A stretch of DNA of 64,000 nucleotides from positions 5,392,001-5,456,000 of the forward strand of contig JAPXFQ010001662.1 in the NCBI GenBank assembly GCA_028564705.1, written 5' to 3'. The position numbers and the translations under genes were made by a program. This document shows positions 23,501-35,787 of the stretch, one piece after another. Numbering within the stretch: the stretch's first letter is position 1; every line of letters begins with the position of its first letter. This DNA is from Apricaphanius iberus (Eukaryota > Chordata > Actinopteri > Cyprinodontiformes > Aphaniidae). The notes under the pieces were generated by a model, which made no database searches, was not told the origin of the DNA, and saw only the letters and a list, made by a program, of their open reading frames with translations.

Positions 23501-26500
23501 GTTTGCACAACTTTGGCTGTGAACATTTTCATTCCTCGTTTTTTCATATACCTTTCAAACTCAACAGAGCAATCTATTTACCACTGATTCCAACTCAAAT
23601 TGCTTTTTTTTTTTAAACACAGCAACTTTGCAGTTAGAATGCTAGTTGCAGTGCATGTGTGCAATTGAAAAGAGCAAATAAATTGCTCAGAAGCAATGTT
23701 GCTACCAACGTTTTCTTTCAAATAAAATGGAGAAAAATGTGTTTCCAGTTTAGATAAACGTGACAGAAAAAAAAATGTAACTTTAAGAACAAGACATGCT
23801 TTATGACGAATGATCTCATAAAGATGCAGACTGAAATGGGTAAGATTACATCACTACAAACACTGAAACAAGTCAGATGCCAAAATGGGCTAAAAGACCA
23901 ATCAGTGAGGAAGAAGCCATGACATCAAAAGCAACATATGCTTGGAGAAAAGCTTACAAGCCTAAGAACAGCCCACCATATACGTACTGTGAAGCATTAT
24001 GGTGGCAGCACGATTTTGTTTGGGTGTTTGGACGCAAGAAGGATTGGTGCACTTCACAAAATAGATTCTAACACAAATAATTTATATCATGTGGAAATAC
24101 TGAAGCAACATCATAAGAATTTAGCCAGAAAGTTCAAGGGGAAGTTGTTACATTTAGCAGATATTAAGTTAATTTACTCACCAGACGAATTTTGGAGCGA
24201 CTTGGAGTCCTTTAGGAGAAATTTATATCCAGTCACAATCAGCGTATATCCATATAATGGGAGTATATCAGGACAGAAGATTTGCTGCCTGTAATAAAGC
24301 ATTATCTGCTCCAAAACTCCTTCATTTAATGAACGTTTAGTTATGAATAGTTAGCGATATTCCCCTGTGAGTTCGGAACGTCTGTGAGGTACAAAACAGA
24401 ACAAATAAACGCTTATGTAGTGCTAATGATTAATAACAAAACATGGCTAAAAAAGGCAGATAATGCCTTATTACAGGCGACAAATGTCTGCCCTGATGGA
24501 CTCCCATTATAAGAATATACGCTCATCGCAACTCCAAATAGCTCCAAATTTGTTTGGGTAAGTACATAACCATAACAGTTGCTAAACATAAGGTCCAAGT
24601 ATAAAAAACCCTGAACTTCTCCTTTAAGACTTGAGCCCAAACTGATCTTCCACAGCAAAGTGACCTTAAGAATGATGCCAATTTGGTTAGGAATCAAAAA
24701 CAAAGTCCCTCAATCCCAGTCCTGAATGAAACTCAGAAAAGCAGCAGAAATATGTAAATGAGCAAGGTGGTCTACAAACCTGAGTTTGTAACATCAATTA
24801 TATCTATAGGATTGGCCAAAAATCCCAGACAACTGTTGTGACAAGGTGCCATATGTCATACAGTTTAAAAGGCTTAAAAGAAGTATTAAAAAATATATTT
24901 AAAATGTTATCTAACTGATTAGTAAACATTTGATGAAAATAATGAGAAATGTATTTCAAAAAAATGTAATTTCTCATTATTGCGGCAGTTACCAAGTAGT
25001 CCAATCTGAACTAAAACGAAAGAATGCTATTTCTGATTTGAAGTCAGACGATGAAAAGAAAAAGGTATAGATGGCCTTTTATGAAGTGTATCTGGCTCTC
25101 AACTCAACTGTTTTGTCCCAGAGGAAAATTTGCTATGCAGTTGTGCAAAAAAAATAAAAAAATAAATAAAAGATAGTAACAATAAATATTCCAACAAATC
25201 ATCAACCTAAAAGATGAAAACAAAAATTCACAGACAAACAAACCCACACATTCCTCCCACTGCAACTTAAAATTTGGTGGACCCCAGTAAAACTTTCTTT
25301 AAATAGCAGCAATCAAACATAATGACACCAATCATATAAAAAGAATAAATAAATAAAAAAATCCAACAACACTATTTCAAGAGTTGTGCAATGTCAGCTT
25401 GTTGACAGAAAAGGGCACAAAGGAAAACTTTATTCTGTTGCTCTTATTTTTAGGCAGCCTGTATCTCCTACCAGATGGGAGAAGATTAAACTCCATCCCC
25501 ATGAAGCGGTCAGGGCAGACCAGAACCGAAAGAGCCTTCTTTAGATCCTGGGCCTCACAGAATAACCATTATGACAATTGTTGTTGGCCAGCTATTTTAC
25601 TGCAGTCCGACACAATTCTGTTAATGTGGCTTTTGTCTTTGTACTGACAAGCTCCTTTAATAAGAAATGAAACAAAATGACAGCATGTTCCAATCATAGA
25701 TCTATAAAGCAAAATCACAAGGATTTTGTACAAGTTTTGGGCACCTTTTACTCTTTATAAATTTTGGATAAATTTTGATCAAAGTTCAACCGATTAACAA
25801 TTGCAGTTGCCAAATATTTCTATGATTCCACCAGCTCAACAACAGTGCCTTTGATAAAAGAATGATAACACTGGTGGACCTCCTACAGTCCAGAGACATG
25901 TCTTGAATTTTACCAGTATTCTATTTGAGTGGAAAGAACAAAAAAACCCTCCACAACAGGCCCATGTTCTGCCTCACCCATGCAGTAGACTGACCAACAC
26001 TACCATCTAAAAATGTGAAAGTCTTTAAGGATAATTACTTCTACAGTAATTTATTTGATAATGTACAAGAGAGGACAGACCAAACAACACTGAGGGTAAC
26101 CTAGGAGGGAGACCTTCCTCTATGAGACTCTGTCCGCGCTCACTTTTTGAGGTCTGCATGATAAAAATTCATAGATTCATTTTACCAGACAAAGGGTGAA
26201 ATCAGCCGTAATTTGGAACATAGAATCTTATTTATCAAATGTAAGCAGAGTGACCGTCATCCTCAGCGGTGTCAAACTCATTTCCATTTTGAGGCCACAT
26301 CAAGCTAATGAATATCCTTAAAGGGCCGGTTGTGGCAGAAAGTATTGATAAAACTATAACAAGCCGTTAAAATCAGCATCCACATTCCAAAAGTACGTCT
26401 TAAAATGTAACAATACTGAAAATCTTTACATAATGATGTGATTTAGAACTGTTCAAATAAACACTGATTTTATCTTACTGATAAAATTGTATTGGGGTAC

Positions 26501-28117
26501 AGAAAAATAGAACTTAAGTTTTCTATATATAGGGTCCTCTAGAGTTTAGAGGGCCACATAAATTGCCATGGAGGGCAATTTATTGCTCCCAGGCCTTGAG
26601 TTTGACACGTGCTCTACATCTATATTTTGCTGATATGCAAACTGCATGGGGTCCACAGTTTCTTCTGCTCTTTGGTATTTAAGTAGCGCTTCACCAAGCA
26701 TTCAAAACAATTCATCACCAATTGTATTAGTGAACCTCTTCTTCTTGAAGTTGATGTACTAAGAATGCGAGTCTGCAACCTGTGGCTCCTTGGCCCCTCC
26801 ATTGTGGCTTTAACCAAACTAAATGGGAAATTACTTTAAATATAAAGGCAATAGGAAAGGATTATTTTAGAGTAATGGTTACCTGCACAGATTATCTGCA
26901 GCAGAAAGCAGCAATGGCAGAAGTAATTTAGTGCTTTTCAGATTCAAACTATCTGTGTTAGTTTTAAATCGTCCATTTGTGTTTTCTCATTTTCTATATT
27001 TGTGGAAGGGAATCTGAAAATATAAAAGTGGCATTTTTGGTTTAATTTCTATAGCTTTCAAAGTAAAAAAAGAATTAAATGAATATATAGAAAATAATTT
27101 TTTGTGGCTCTAGAAAAAAATCACTTTTGTAACAGTGGAGGCAGGAGTGGCTCTTTTAAGTTAAAAAAGTTGCTGTCAAAAGAAAGAAAAAGTGAGCAGG
27201 AGTCAGGATTTGATCCAATCCAACAGCAAAACTGTGCTGGTTGAACAACTGGATGTGAGCATCTCCAGAACTGGAGCTTTTAGAGTCTTCAGTGATCAGA
27301 ATCCATGAAATGGGTTTCGAGGAGGGAACAGTGGAGAACCGTCCAAGGTTCTGTGTGGATTGAAGGTTGACCCATATTCACACTAAATAAAGGGTTTTTG
27401 AGGGGCTGTTTTGCAACAAAAGTGAGACCAACACACATTCTCAAAGGGATACTCAAGATATGAGTATATTTACAGAACTGTTGTGTGATCTGTCAATACT
27501 AAACCAACTAAATAAAGATTTCCATTGATTAAAAATGCAAAACCAATGAATAGATTTGCTAAAAATACAAAAAAAATGTTGACTTTATTCAAAGGGAACT
27601 TTAATAAAACTATAATAACACGTGTCCTATGCCACTTTTTAATTGAACTTTAGACTTTCGGATGAAACCGTGTGAAAGTACAGTTCAGAAGGCGACTTCT
27701 GAAAGGATTTAGAGAAGTTTCTACAGAATCTTTCACGACTGCAGTGGAAAAAAAGTGGAGGGTGGCGCACATGTTCATACAGAGGAGTCATTATGCGAGA
27801 GGAAGAGGAATACGCTTCATTATACTGACCAACATACTAAATATAGATAAAGCCCATCGTCTGTTGTCTTAATGTGCTTTTAATTAGATTAAAGGGAGTT
27901 TATAAGCCGCGGTGAGTCAGCAGTGGTCATGAGTGACATGAAAGCAAACAGAGGATCTTCTCTAATCAATAGGTAAACACATAAGTTATCAGATAAGAGC
28001 AGAAATCTTCCCATGAACCCGTCGCCATCTGCGCGTAACTTTCTGGGTGTGATGCCTCTCCTTTCTGCCGCTTACCTTCACGAAAAGCTCAAGTCGGGGC
28101 TGATCTGCGTCGCTCAT
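20595..28117 (-). CDS. clic1: Chloride intracellular channel protein 1, complete six-exon gene
   Basis: CLIC proteins are glutathione-transferase-fold proteins that can be soluble redox enzymes or insert into membranes as anion channels. Coding exons (minus strand) are 28076-28117, 23147-23256, 22632-22757, 21304-21410, 20859-21040 and 20595-20756, with lengths 42, 110, 126, 107, 182 and 162 nt. All borders are GT/AG and the lengths are typical for CLIC genes. The product is 242 residues. Exon 2 encodes [20 protein letters not shown], with the redox Cys (residue 25) and the putative membrane-spanning helix. Exon 5 holds the acidic loop and [20 protein letters not shown]. The C terminus [10 protein letters not shown] is close to human CLIC1, which supports CLIC1 over CLIC2-6. 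The start [14 protein letters not shown] sits in a CpG-containing promoter-like region. The 4.8-kb intron 1 holds several dead transposons. Confidence 0.97.
22874..23047. mobile_element. hAT-type MITE, family B copy 2, in clic1 intron 2
   Basis: The 174-bp element has inverted ends (left ATTTCCTAACCCTGCTCCTC, right GAGGACCAGGGTTGGGAAAC). TTTAACAC, extendable to TTTAACACA, flanks it at 22866-22873 and 23048-23055. The central part is itself palindromic (CAGATG... paired with TTTGATCT-like words around a GAAATCAGATG segment). The 8-bp duplication indicates hAT. Confidence 0.75.
23815..25010 (+). mobile_element. Decayed Tc1/mariner transposon split by a MITE (clic1 intron 1)
   Basis: The left part (23815-24134) carries plus-strand words such as GAAGAAGCCATGACATCAAA and TGAAGCAACATCATAAGA. 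The right part (24635-25010) carries GAGCAAGGTGGTCTACAAAC, GGATTGGCCAAAAATCCCAG and CATACAGTTTAAAAGGC. Together they follow the order of a fish Tc1-like transposase gene. A 0.5-kb MITE lies between them. The frame is broken by many indels. It is unrelated to clic1, whose exons are on the other strand. Confidence 0.65.
24135..24634. mobile_element. Long-inverted-repeat MITE nested in the Tc1-like copy
   Basis: About 90 bp around 24222-24312 recurs inverted at about 24462-24546 (core words GCGTATAT, TATAATGGGAGT, GCCTGTAATAA and GCATTATCTGC). Outer ends are CAAGGGGAAGTTGTTAC and its inverse GAACTTCTCCTTTAAG. The junctions with the host transposon read GTTCAA and CTTTAAG, consistent with a worn TTAA target duplication as in piggyBac-type elements. 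No transposase frame is present. Confidence 0.6.
25430..26130. repeat. Possible old LINE-derived sequence
   Basis: Words such as GGCAGCCTGTATCTCCTACC, GATGGGAGAAGATTAAACTC and a long tract ending in GACCTTCCTCTATGAGACTC resemble the untranslated or terminal part of a fish non-LTR element. No long frame or clear ends are visible, so the class is uncertain. Confidence 0.3.
26264..26614. mobile_element. hAT-like MITE with GTGTCAAACTCA ends
   Basis: The left end CAGCGGTGTCAAACTCAT and right end TGAGTTTGACACGTGCTCT are inverted copies. Inside, AGGGCCGG and GAGGGCCACATAAATTG are typical of the fish repeat whose ends carry GTGTCAAACTC. A clean 8-bp duplication was not found, probably through decay. 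Confidence 0.6.
26615..28075. other. clic1 intron 1, 5' part, no other feature named
   Basis: Intronic DNA with an unclassified repeat-like patch at 27180-27370 (GTGAGCATCTCCAGAACTGG and neighbours). Nothing here supports a separate gene. The final 200 bp before exon 1 are ordinary. Confidence 0.35.
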
Positions 28118-28660
28118 CTTCAACCAGTAAAACACCTTAAAAGAAACAAACAAACAAAAAGATACATGGGAAAAAAACGATTGAGGAGAAATGATGATTA
28201 CAGTTTTGAAAGTGGAGAGAAATGCAGCAGCAGCAGCAGAAAGGCGGGCAGCTCAGCCCACATCTTCCGCTGCAGCAACTATTTGACACAAACTAACAAT
28301 GTGGCGGCCACACAAGCAGAGGAAACGCCAAACAAAGCGGTCGTCTCCCCGTAGAGAGACGTAAAAGTTAAACAGAGAGCCTAATTTATCAAAATCTTAC
28401 AGTGTTGAAAGTTTTCTGTCCACGCAGCTGCTGGTTTCCTCCTCCAGGTTCAGGGTCTGCACTGCAGCAGCTTCACAATCATCATCATCATCATGATGAA
28501 AGCAGCGCCTCCATTTCCTGGTGCGCAGCTTTTGCAGAAAGTTGCAGGAAGAAACGACCCAGGTTGCCCTGCAGGAATCGATGCATGGAGTTCGAAACAG
28601 AAAGCGGGCAAATTTACAAGGGCATTCTTCGGAGGTTTCAGGTCAACATGCTGTAATGTC
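28118..28660 (-). promoter_or_regulatory. clic1: clic1 5' UTR and promoter region
   Basis: The DNA just upstream of the clic1 start codon (28115-28117) is locally richer in GC and contains CAG and CAT trinucleotide runs (about 28212-28225 and 28479-28494). Housekeeping-type CLIC1 promoters are commonly TATA-less. The start site or an upstream noncoding exon cannot be fixed. The 113- and 85-92-residue frames across it are antisense or low-complexity artefacts. Confidence 0.4.
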
Positions 28661-29019
28661 ATGACAAAAAGGATTATCTTTATCATTGAGTTTACCTCTT
28701 TAGAAATACAAACTTTTTTAAAGTGCACCTTACATCATATATTGATTTAAAAGTTAAATTCATTAAATGGTTGTATTAAAAATTGAGTTTTAGTTTTCAA
28801 ACATCCCTAATAAATGCGTTAGTATATTATATATTGAGCACTTCTTTCCATCTGCAGGCCATATTCTTTTTCATACAGGGAATGTTGCAACCCCCTCTTG
28901 TGGTAGCCGATGGAGTAACACTTTTGGTGAAACCTTTAATAGGCAGGAGATATATATATATCATGTAATTTTTATCTTTAACTGTGAGGGACAGAATCTA
29001 AAGCAAAAATGCAGAAAAT

Positions 29020-30056
29020 TACAGTGGAGGATTTTTAAATAATTATTTTCCATTTTATTATATGACATAAGTATTTTTTTGCCTATCAACCAGTAAGAAT
29101 TTAGGCTCCCACAGACCTGTTAGTTCTTCTTTAAGAAGCCTTCCTGTTTCCACTCATTATTAAATTAATTACACCTGTTTGAATTTTTTACCTGTATGAA
29201 AGACACCTGTCCACAAACTCCAACCTCTTCACAATGTTCAAGACCAGAGAGCTGTGCAAAGACATCAGGGATAAACATTTTAGAGCTTCACGAGGCTGAG
29301 ATGGGCTACAGGACAATAGGCAAGCAGCTTGGTGAGAAGCCAACAACTGTTGGTGTAATAATAAGAAAATGGAAGACGTTCCAGATGACTGTCAATCTCC
29401 CAAAGGGGTCAGGATGACTGCACCGTATTGAGGGGAGGATGGAGGGGCACATGTATCATGAGATCTTGGCCATCAATCTCCTTCCCTCAGTAAGAGCATT
29501 GAAGATGGGTCGTTGCTGGGTCTTCCAGCATGACAACGACCAGGAACACACAGCCAAGACAACTAAGGAGTGGCTCTGTAGGAAGCATCTCAAGGAGTGG
29601 CCTAGCCAGTCTCCACACCTGAACCCAATAGAAAATCTTTGGAGAGAGCTGAAAGTCCGTGTTACCCAGCAGCAGTCCCGAAACCTGAACGTTCTGGAGA
29701 AGATCGGTATGGAGGAGTGGGCCAAAATCACATACAGAGTGTGCAAACCTGGTGAAGAACTACAGAAAATGTCTGACCTCTTTAATTGCAAACAAAGGTT
29801 TATGTACCAAATATTGAGTTCTGTTTGTCTGATCTATCAAATACTTATTTCATGCAATAAAATTGAAATTAATTATTTAAAAATCATCCACTTTAATTTT
29901 CTGCATTTTTGTTTTAGATCCGGTCCTTCTCGGTTGAAGAGCACATTTCATACAAATTACAGACCTCTACATGCTTTGTAAGTGGGAAAAATTCAGAAAA
30001 TCAGAAAAAAATCAGAAGTGTATCTAGTATTCAAAGAGTGACTGAGAAATACAGTA
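29020..30056 (+). pseudogene. Tc1/mariner transposon with internally deleted transposase
   Basis: The outer ends sit at TA dinucleotides (TACAGTGGAGG at 29020; mirrored TACAGTA at about 30050), as for Tc1 elements. From 29196 a 73-codon frame encodes the N-terminal helix-turn-helix part ([20 protein letters not shown]). From 29439 a second frame encodes the C-terminal part of the catalytic domain, with the second Asp in [12 protein letters not shown] and the Glu in [17 protein letters not shown]. The middle, with the first catalytic Asp, is deleted at about 29400. The element is therefore dead. The downstream tail of the second frame (after about 29800) is noncoding element sequence. Confidence 0.88.
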
Positions 30057-30119
30057 TATTTGAAGATAACGGTTTTTTTTATTGTTTAAAGATATAAGGA
30101 CTTAGGATTTTAAAAACAA

Positions 30120-31350
30120 AAAATGTGTGCACAAGTTGGAATCTCTTGTGAATTTTCTCAAATCTACAGGAGACACACACATCCTGCAGTCATCCATTAT
30201 CCTTTGGCATATTTCTAGGTAGATATTTTGCCTCTCTTGTTGGCAAAATCCCAGAAGCTTAATATTTCAGAACCGGTTCAGATTTCCTGATAAACGACAC
30301 AACTCTGTCTCAATTTTAAACATCTTACTGCTGATTTGAGGCTAAGATAACAGATTTGGAGCTAATTCTCCTTTATAATTACCACCATTGATGCAATGAT
30401 CACTGGCAATTGTAAAGGCCTAAACCATGCTACTTCCACCACCTTGCCTGACAATTGGTACAGTGTTCTTGGAAACATCCTTTTGACTCCTCTTAAACTT
30501 AATTCTTGTAATTGCAGCCAAACAGTTTGCCTCATCTCAGTATGTAGTTTTTGGAACAGGGACTTCTTGTTTGTTAACACCCTTTCAGGACACGCGGAGC
30601 TGGTTTTTCTGCACTCTGCAGTTACTGACAAGCTTGGGCTGTTCCTTAACATCCTAACCAATTCCCATTTTTCTAAAGGCATGTTCCAGTTTGATGGTAT
30701 AGTGGACCCCCAATATTTATAAATAAGGCTAGGGACCACAGCCCACTGTAAAAAGCTAAAATCCATGAATACTTTAGAACCCCCTAAAACTGCTTGTAAC
30801 TTCCCATTTTAATAGTTCAAACTGCAATTATAACTCGATATATATTAATGCACACAGTTAAAACAATCTTAGCCTTACTGAAAAAGCTAATATCTATAGT
30901 CTTTCTTATTTATGCTTTTCAGGCTAAGCCAATCAGCACCCAAAAAATAGAAGGCGCTCCTTGAGTGGCTGCTTTGCAAATGTCAGCTAGTAGCGTTTGA
31001 AATTGCAATGTAGAAAAAAACCCCATGAATATTCATTCGTCCGCTGCTCTTGGACAAAGCTGGATATTTCACCAGGACAACAAACCCAGACACACATCCA
31101 GATTAGTTTTGGAATAGAATCACATTATAATGTAATCATTCTGTCCCATATTTAAAATAATTGACCTAAGCTTAAATGCAGAGTCTGTGCCTGGAAAGCA
31201 ATTGATTTAAATGGATTCTACCAAGAAGAGTGATAAAATTATTTTTTGTGGATTATAGAAAATCTTTTGGAGATTCAGGTTTATCACTCCACACATGGAT
31301 TATACCAAGAAGTATGTTTCACTGATGGTAAACTACTGAACTAACGGTAA
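30120..31350. mobile_element. Very decayed Tc1-like transposon relic
   Basis: Weakly preserved words occur in the order expected for a Tc1-type element: CACCTTGCCTGACAATTGGT and neighbours near 30440, GGATATTTCACCAGGACAAC near 31060, and ATTCTACCAAGAAGAGTGAT near 31215. The middle is interrupted at about 30700-31040 by another element. The minus-strand 134-residue and plus-strand 108-residue frames in it are not genes. Confidence 0.4.
30700..31040. mobile_element. Tigger/pogo-like MITE fragment
   Basis: TATAGTGGACCCCCAATATT, followed by GGGACCACAGCCCACTG and ACTTTAGAACCCCCTAAAAC, resembles the end of widespread pogo/Tigger-like MITEs inserted at TA. A clean opposite end was not identified. 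Confidence 0.4.
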
Positions 31351-31689
31351 TGCAGATCTTTTTCTAGAGGTCCCAAACAATGAATACAAATGATCCATCA
31401 GATAATACATCTGTGAAATGGTCTTCTGATGTATATCTTAGTGATTCGCTCTCAATTTCATATATTCTTCATTTTTGTCATCCTCAGAAGTTTCTTATTT
31501 TCTGGTTTTCTTATACCAAGCCAGCTATACAAACTTCTTTATGTCTCTGTACATACAGATGCACTAAGACCCATCTGCCGGCACACTGATCAATCTCTGC
31601 ACTGATGGTAACAGGATTCTGCAATGAGCTCAGAGGAGAAAATCCTCATACCACATACCAGCTTGTGCAGCATTTCCCCCCTCTAAAAT

Positions 31690-32890
31690 TGACTATGAAC
31701 TGCTTCAACCATTTTGAGCCCATCACATTAGGTGAATTCAGGACACTATTCTTTCCATTTAACCTTCGGGTTCACCCTACTGAAAAAGCCTAATCTAGTT
31801 GCAACTGTATTATCAAATTACAGGCCGATCTCCAAACTTCCTTTTCTTTCTAAAGTTTTGGAATAAATTGTAATGAATCAAATTCTTATACATCTTAATG
31901 GCTTCAATTTGTTTGACCCTTTTCAGTCTGGTTTTAGAAAATTTCATAGCACAGAGTCGGCTCTTCTCCGCGGTTTTAATGATCTCCTGACAATCTCTGA
32001 TTCTAGTCCTGGTGTTCTTCTGCTTCTATTTGACCTTTCATCGGCCTTTGATACAATAGATAATGACATCCTTATTGATCGTCTGGAAACTTGTATCGGC
32101 ATTACCAGCTCTGTGTTGGCCTGGTTTAAGTCTTACCTTAAAGACAGGACTGTCCAGGTTATGTTGAATGGGAACTGGTCATCCCATCGTAAAATCCCCT
32201 GGGGAGTTCCTCAGGGTAAATCCTGGGTCCTCTTGTCTTCATATTGTATTTATTGCCAATTGGCTACATTTAAAAAAAAACCCATGGTGTTCACTACCAT
32301 TTTATGCAGATGTCTGCCAAATTTAGTTCGAAGCAGTTACTCATGCCTTCATTACCTCCAGGCTGGACTACTGCAATGCGTGTCTATTTGGAGTAAATCA
32401 ATCTTCTCTTCATCGTCTGCAATTGGTTCAGAATGCTGCTGCCAGGCTTCTTCAGGCGTCAACAAAGTATCAATCCATCTCTCCTGTGTTGAAAGCCCTA
32501 CATTGGCTTCCTATTGAATTTCATATTTCTTTTAAAATTGTACTTCTTGTTTTTAAAACTCTCCACATCTTGTGGAGCTTCTTTCTCTTTACCATTCCTC
32601 GAGGGCACTCAGGTCAGCTGATCAGCTTCTCCTGTCTACCCCAAGGTCCTGCTGCAAGTCACGGGGTGATAACTGACTTTATGTTCTGTTATTTTTATCA
32701 GTTATTTGTTTTTAACTTTTATTCCTCTTTTATCTTTATTGTATTCCTAAATTGTGTTTTAATTTTCTCTGTTCTTTGCTCATTTCGCTCCCTGCGCCCT
32801 TCGGTGCTTGTTCCACTGGAAAGCACTTCGTGCAATCACTTTTTGTTTTTGAAAGTGCTATATAAATAAACTGGTATGGTATGGTATACT
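31690..32890 (+). pseudogene. L2/CR1-type LINE, 5'-truncated with internal deletion
   Basis: The first half (about 31690-32220) encodes a reverse transcriptase segment: FDPFQSGFRKFHSTESALL, the catalytic-Asp strand LLLLFDLSSAFDTIDNDILI and GVPQGK. An in-frame stop lies just before MNQILIHL. The central palm with the second catalytic Asp pair is deleted. The second half (32340-32870) encodes the C-terminal motif around LDYCNA..LQLVQNAAARLL and ALHWLPI. It ends in the characteristic TGCTATATAAATAAA tail followed by a short (TGGTA)n run at 32872-32887. It is a dead copy; the long frames at 31873-32517 and 32423-32869 are its remains. Confidence 0.85.
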
Positions 32891-35047
32891 TTCTGGACAG
32901 TCTCGGACAACTCATAGCATTTTTCACCCCAAATGAACTTCTCAACTTGAAGTTATTATTATCCAGCAATTGTCTGGTTCAGCAATCTCAGTTGCTGCTT
33001 GGTATTTTTTTCCAGATAAGCCATGCTAGACGGACAGTTGTATGTGGAGATAACTACAGACGCATCTGCCAGTGCTGGTATTGAAATGAGAAAATTTCTG
33101 TCCATTCGTCTGACAGATTATGACTTCTTAAAAAGGCATAAAGGGGCTTCAAATATCCATTTCTTTTATAGGGCTTTGGATTACACTTTGAATCATAGGG
33201 CATGGCATACATTTTTGGAGCAGAGCGAACGTGAACAAGCCATAGATTCACTATAGAAACACACAGCACATTGTAGAGCAGAAGCAGAGTTGGGAGAAAG
33301 AAAGTAATATAAAACACGTTGAAATGTTGAAAAGCATGTGGACACATATGGGGATACGCTAAAATGGGAAGCCAGGGACTGATACGGGGACAAAGTCGGC
33401 ATTACAAATAGTTTGGATCCATATGAAACACCTAATAAAGACTGGAGGACTGACAAGTTGTTGCCACAGTTGTGCATCACATTTTCACCAGCCTTGCTTA
33501 CACTTTAGAACAGTTCCGAAGTTACTAGCATTGGAGACTCGAGCTGTTTTTAAACGGATGGGTTCAGGAGCAAACTCTGAGCACATAGCAATCCAGACAA
33601 AAGTAAGAAAAGCTGCGATCCCATTCTAATCTATAGCTGTAACAAAATTCACACATGTGCTTTAAATAATGTGTTTCAAAAGTGCTTAGATGTTATGCTG
33701 TCCTATGTATAAATGTTATTTAGAACCGTGAGGCGGGAGGTGTAGCCGACCCATAGGCTTCATTTTAACTGGAGAAGCCGGGGACATGTCCCCAGGAATA
33801 TTTATGATTGACGGGTTTGTCCCCACCAAACCTGATGAGGAAATTTTTTACCAGCACTGATCTATCAGCCAGTTGTGCTCCCAGTAAAGTTTCCGCAAAA
33901 GTATCTGAACAGAAAATGATTTAATTCACTCCACTTTCTAATGCAGTCATGTTTCTTTCTGCTCATATTTTACATACTCTGCAGTAGATATGTCATGTTT
34001 TAAAATACTGGTTGTCAGCTAACGGGGGGAGTCATGCAATGTCACTGGTATCCGTTTCAAGATGGAAAAAATACAGTTATACAGTTCGCTTGCTATAACT
34101 CGGTCAACCCTATGTTGCTTCACTTTTTGGTGGATTTTTTTAATAGCACAATTTAAATGCTTTTTTTACAGCGCACTAAAGCGCATTGTGTTCTGCGTCC
34201 TAAATGATTGGAGGCAATAGTCAATCTCCTCCTGTCATGCCTCCTGCGCTTGCCAAATTTATCAAGTCTGCTTATAAAAATCTCAACTAGAAGAAAAAAA
34301 CAGTAGCTATAAACTCTCCCATAATTATGTTCCTCACTTGGAAACGTCACCTGTTCAGAGACCTTCTTTTAGGGATTTTAACCCACACATACAAATGAGG
34401 AAGACACAGAAGGTTGCGTTTGACACCTTCGTAAAGGGGGAGAGAGCAGTAATCTGTTCAAGCCCAGAGCTTGGCTCAACTCCAGGGGGATCTACCCTTT
34501 GCAGAGTTATTTCATTAGACAAAAGAGGTGGAGTTATATCAAAATTAACATATTATATTAACATATCAGATCAACATTATCAGAGCGAGACCACCATATT
34601 CAGTAGTTTACCGCAGAAAACAGGAACAGCGTCTACCATTGAGTTTATCACGTCTTTAGTTAGATTTGTACAGCAGGACTATAGAAGATATTAAATGGTA
34701 ACTATAAGCATAAAAACCTTATCATTTCCCTCCTGTTTAAAATTTAATATGTGAGGGAGAATTCAACTCAGAACATCGGCTAATAACTTCTTGCTTACAT
34801 TTTCAATAATAGCATGTATTGACACAGTGATCAGAAAGGCATTTCAGAACACACACACGTAGCAGTCATTGAGATGCTTGGTCTTAGCCATCATCTTTAC
34901 TGATACCAGAGGTTAATTCCTCCATGTGTCAGCGTGTTCAGTGAGCCATTTATTGTCTTCTCTACTGATCTTCGTTGTGTGGTTGTAGAATTTGTAGAAT
35001 CAGATTTGTCCACTTGGAGGAGCCAAAAGATCAGTAAGCACCACACT
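32891..35047. other. Intergenic DNA, no gene recognised
   Basis: Several frames of 60-118 residues occur here (for example 34338-34694), but none shows homology that I recognise, splice support or a biased codon pattern. Probably old repeat sequence. Confidence 0.35.
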
Positions 35048-35537
35048 AAAGCTTGGTTTATGCTTGCCGCATGAACATTCCGCACGGAAACGAGACGTGC
35101 GGAACCGGCCGAGACGCCCTCTTGTCCCTGCTGAGAGCCAATATTCTTGACGACTGTAGGGGGCGGCATAGGGCTCTACGGCATGCATACAACACTACAC
35201 CATAGTAGAAGTAGTAATCACTGTTGTTTACAAGATGGTGATACCCGTGAGCTTTAACAAAGCAGAACTTTTATGCTATTTATTAGGAAAAAAGAAGAAA
35301 AAGGAGACCGTCCTCTCTTCCATTAAAACACAGTTGATCACAGTGATCTCTATCGGCCGAATCATAAAGATGTCTATTTACGAACCTCTGGCAATAGGAG
35401 CTCTTGCCAGTCCGCCATGTTTTTCCGCGCGGGACCGTCCGCGTAGTTACGGCGCGGAACTTTTGGGGTGGGAGGAGGCCGCGCGGAGAGGCGTGGTTGC
35501 TAAAATGACGTAATTTGGCCGCGTGGAGCCGTGCGGA

Positions 35538-35552
35538 CCTCACGGACGCGGC
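35538..35552. repeat. Left target-site duplication of the L1
   Basis: CCTCACGGACGCGGC, repeated exactly at 48520-48534 directly after the poly(A) tail. Confidence 0.92.
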
Positions 35553-35787
35553 GGCGGATGTGGGAGATGGCGCCGTGGGAAGGCGTGTTTCAGTAGTGGA
35601 GGTACGGCAACAGGTTTTTTGTACCACACTTTGACCTCAAATGATTAATTTCCCCCCTTAATGCAACAACAACTTTATTCTCTATTTCGTGGGATGACTT
35701 TTGAGAATTGACGTTATTTAAAACTAACGAATTTGAACCTTGCCGAACATCTGTAAAAAGCTAGCTCATAGAGGGAGTGCTAGCAAC

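Noticed and set aside
28013..28354. 113-residue plus-strand frame
   Set aside because: Antisense to clic1 exon 1 and its 5' UTR; no independent support.
29439..29981. Treating the 180-residue transposase frame as a functional gene
   Set aside because: It lacks the DNA-binding half and the first catalytic Asp; the element is internally deleted.
34338..34694. 118-residue frame in intergenic DNA
   Set aside because: No family motif, splice signal or codon pattern; probably old repeat sequence.
35235..35627. Frames of 92 and 114 residues across the outer DNA transposon
   Set aside because: They lie in the GC-rich ends of a non-autonomous element and overlap antisense; no transposase motif.
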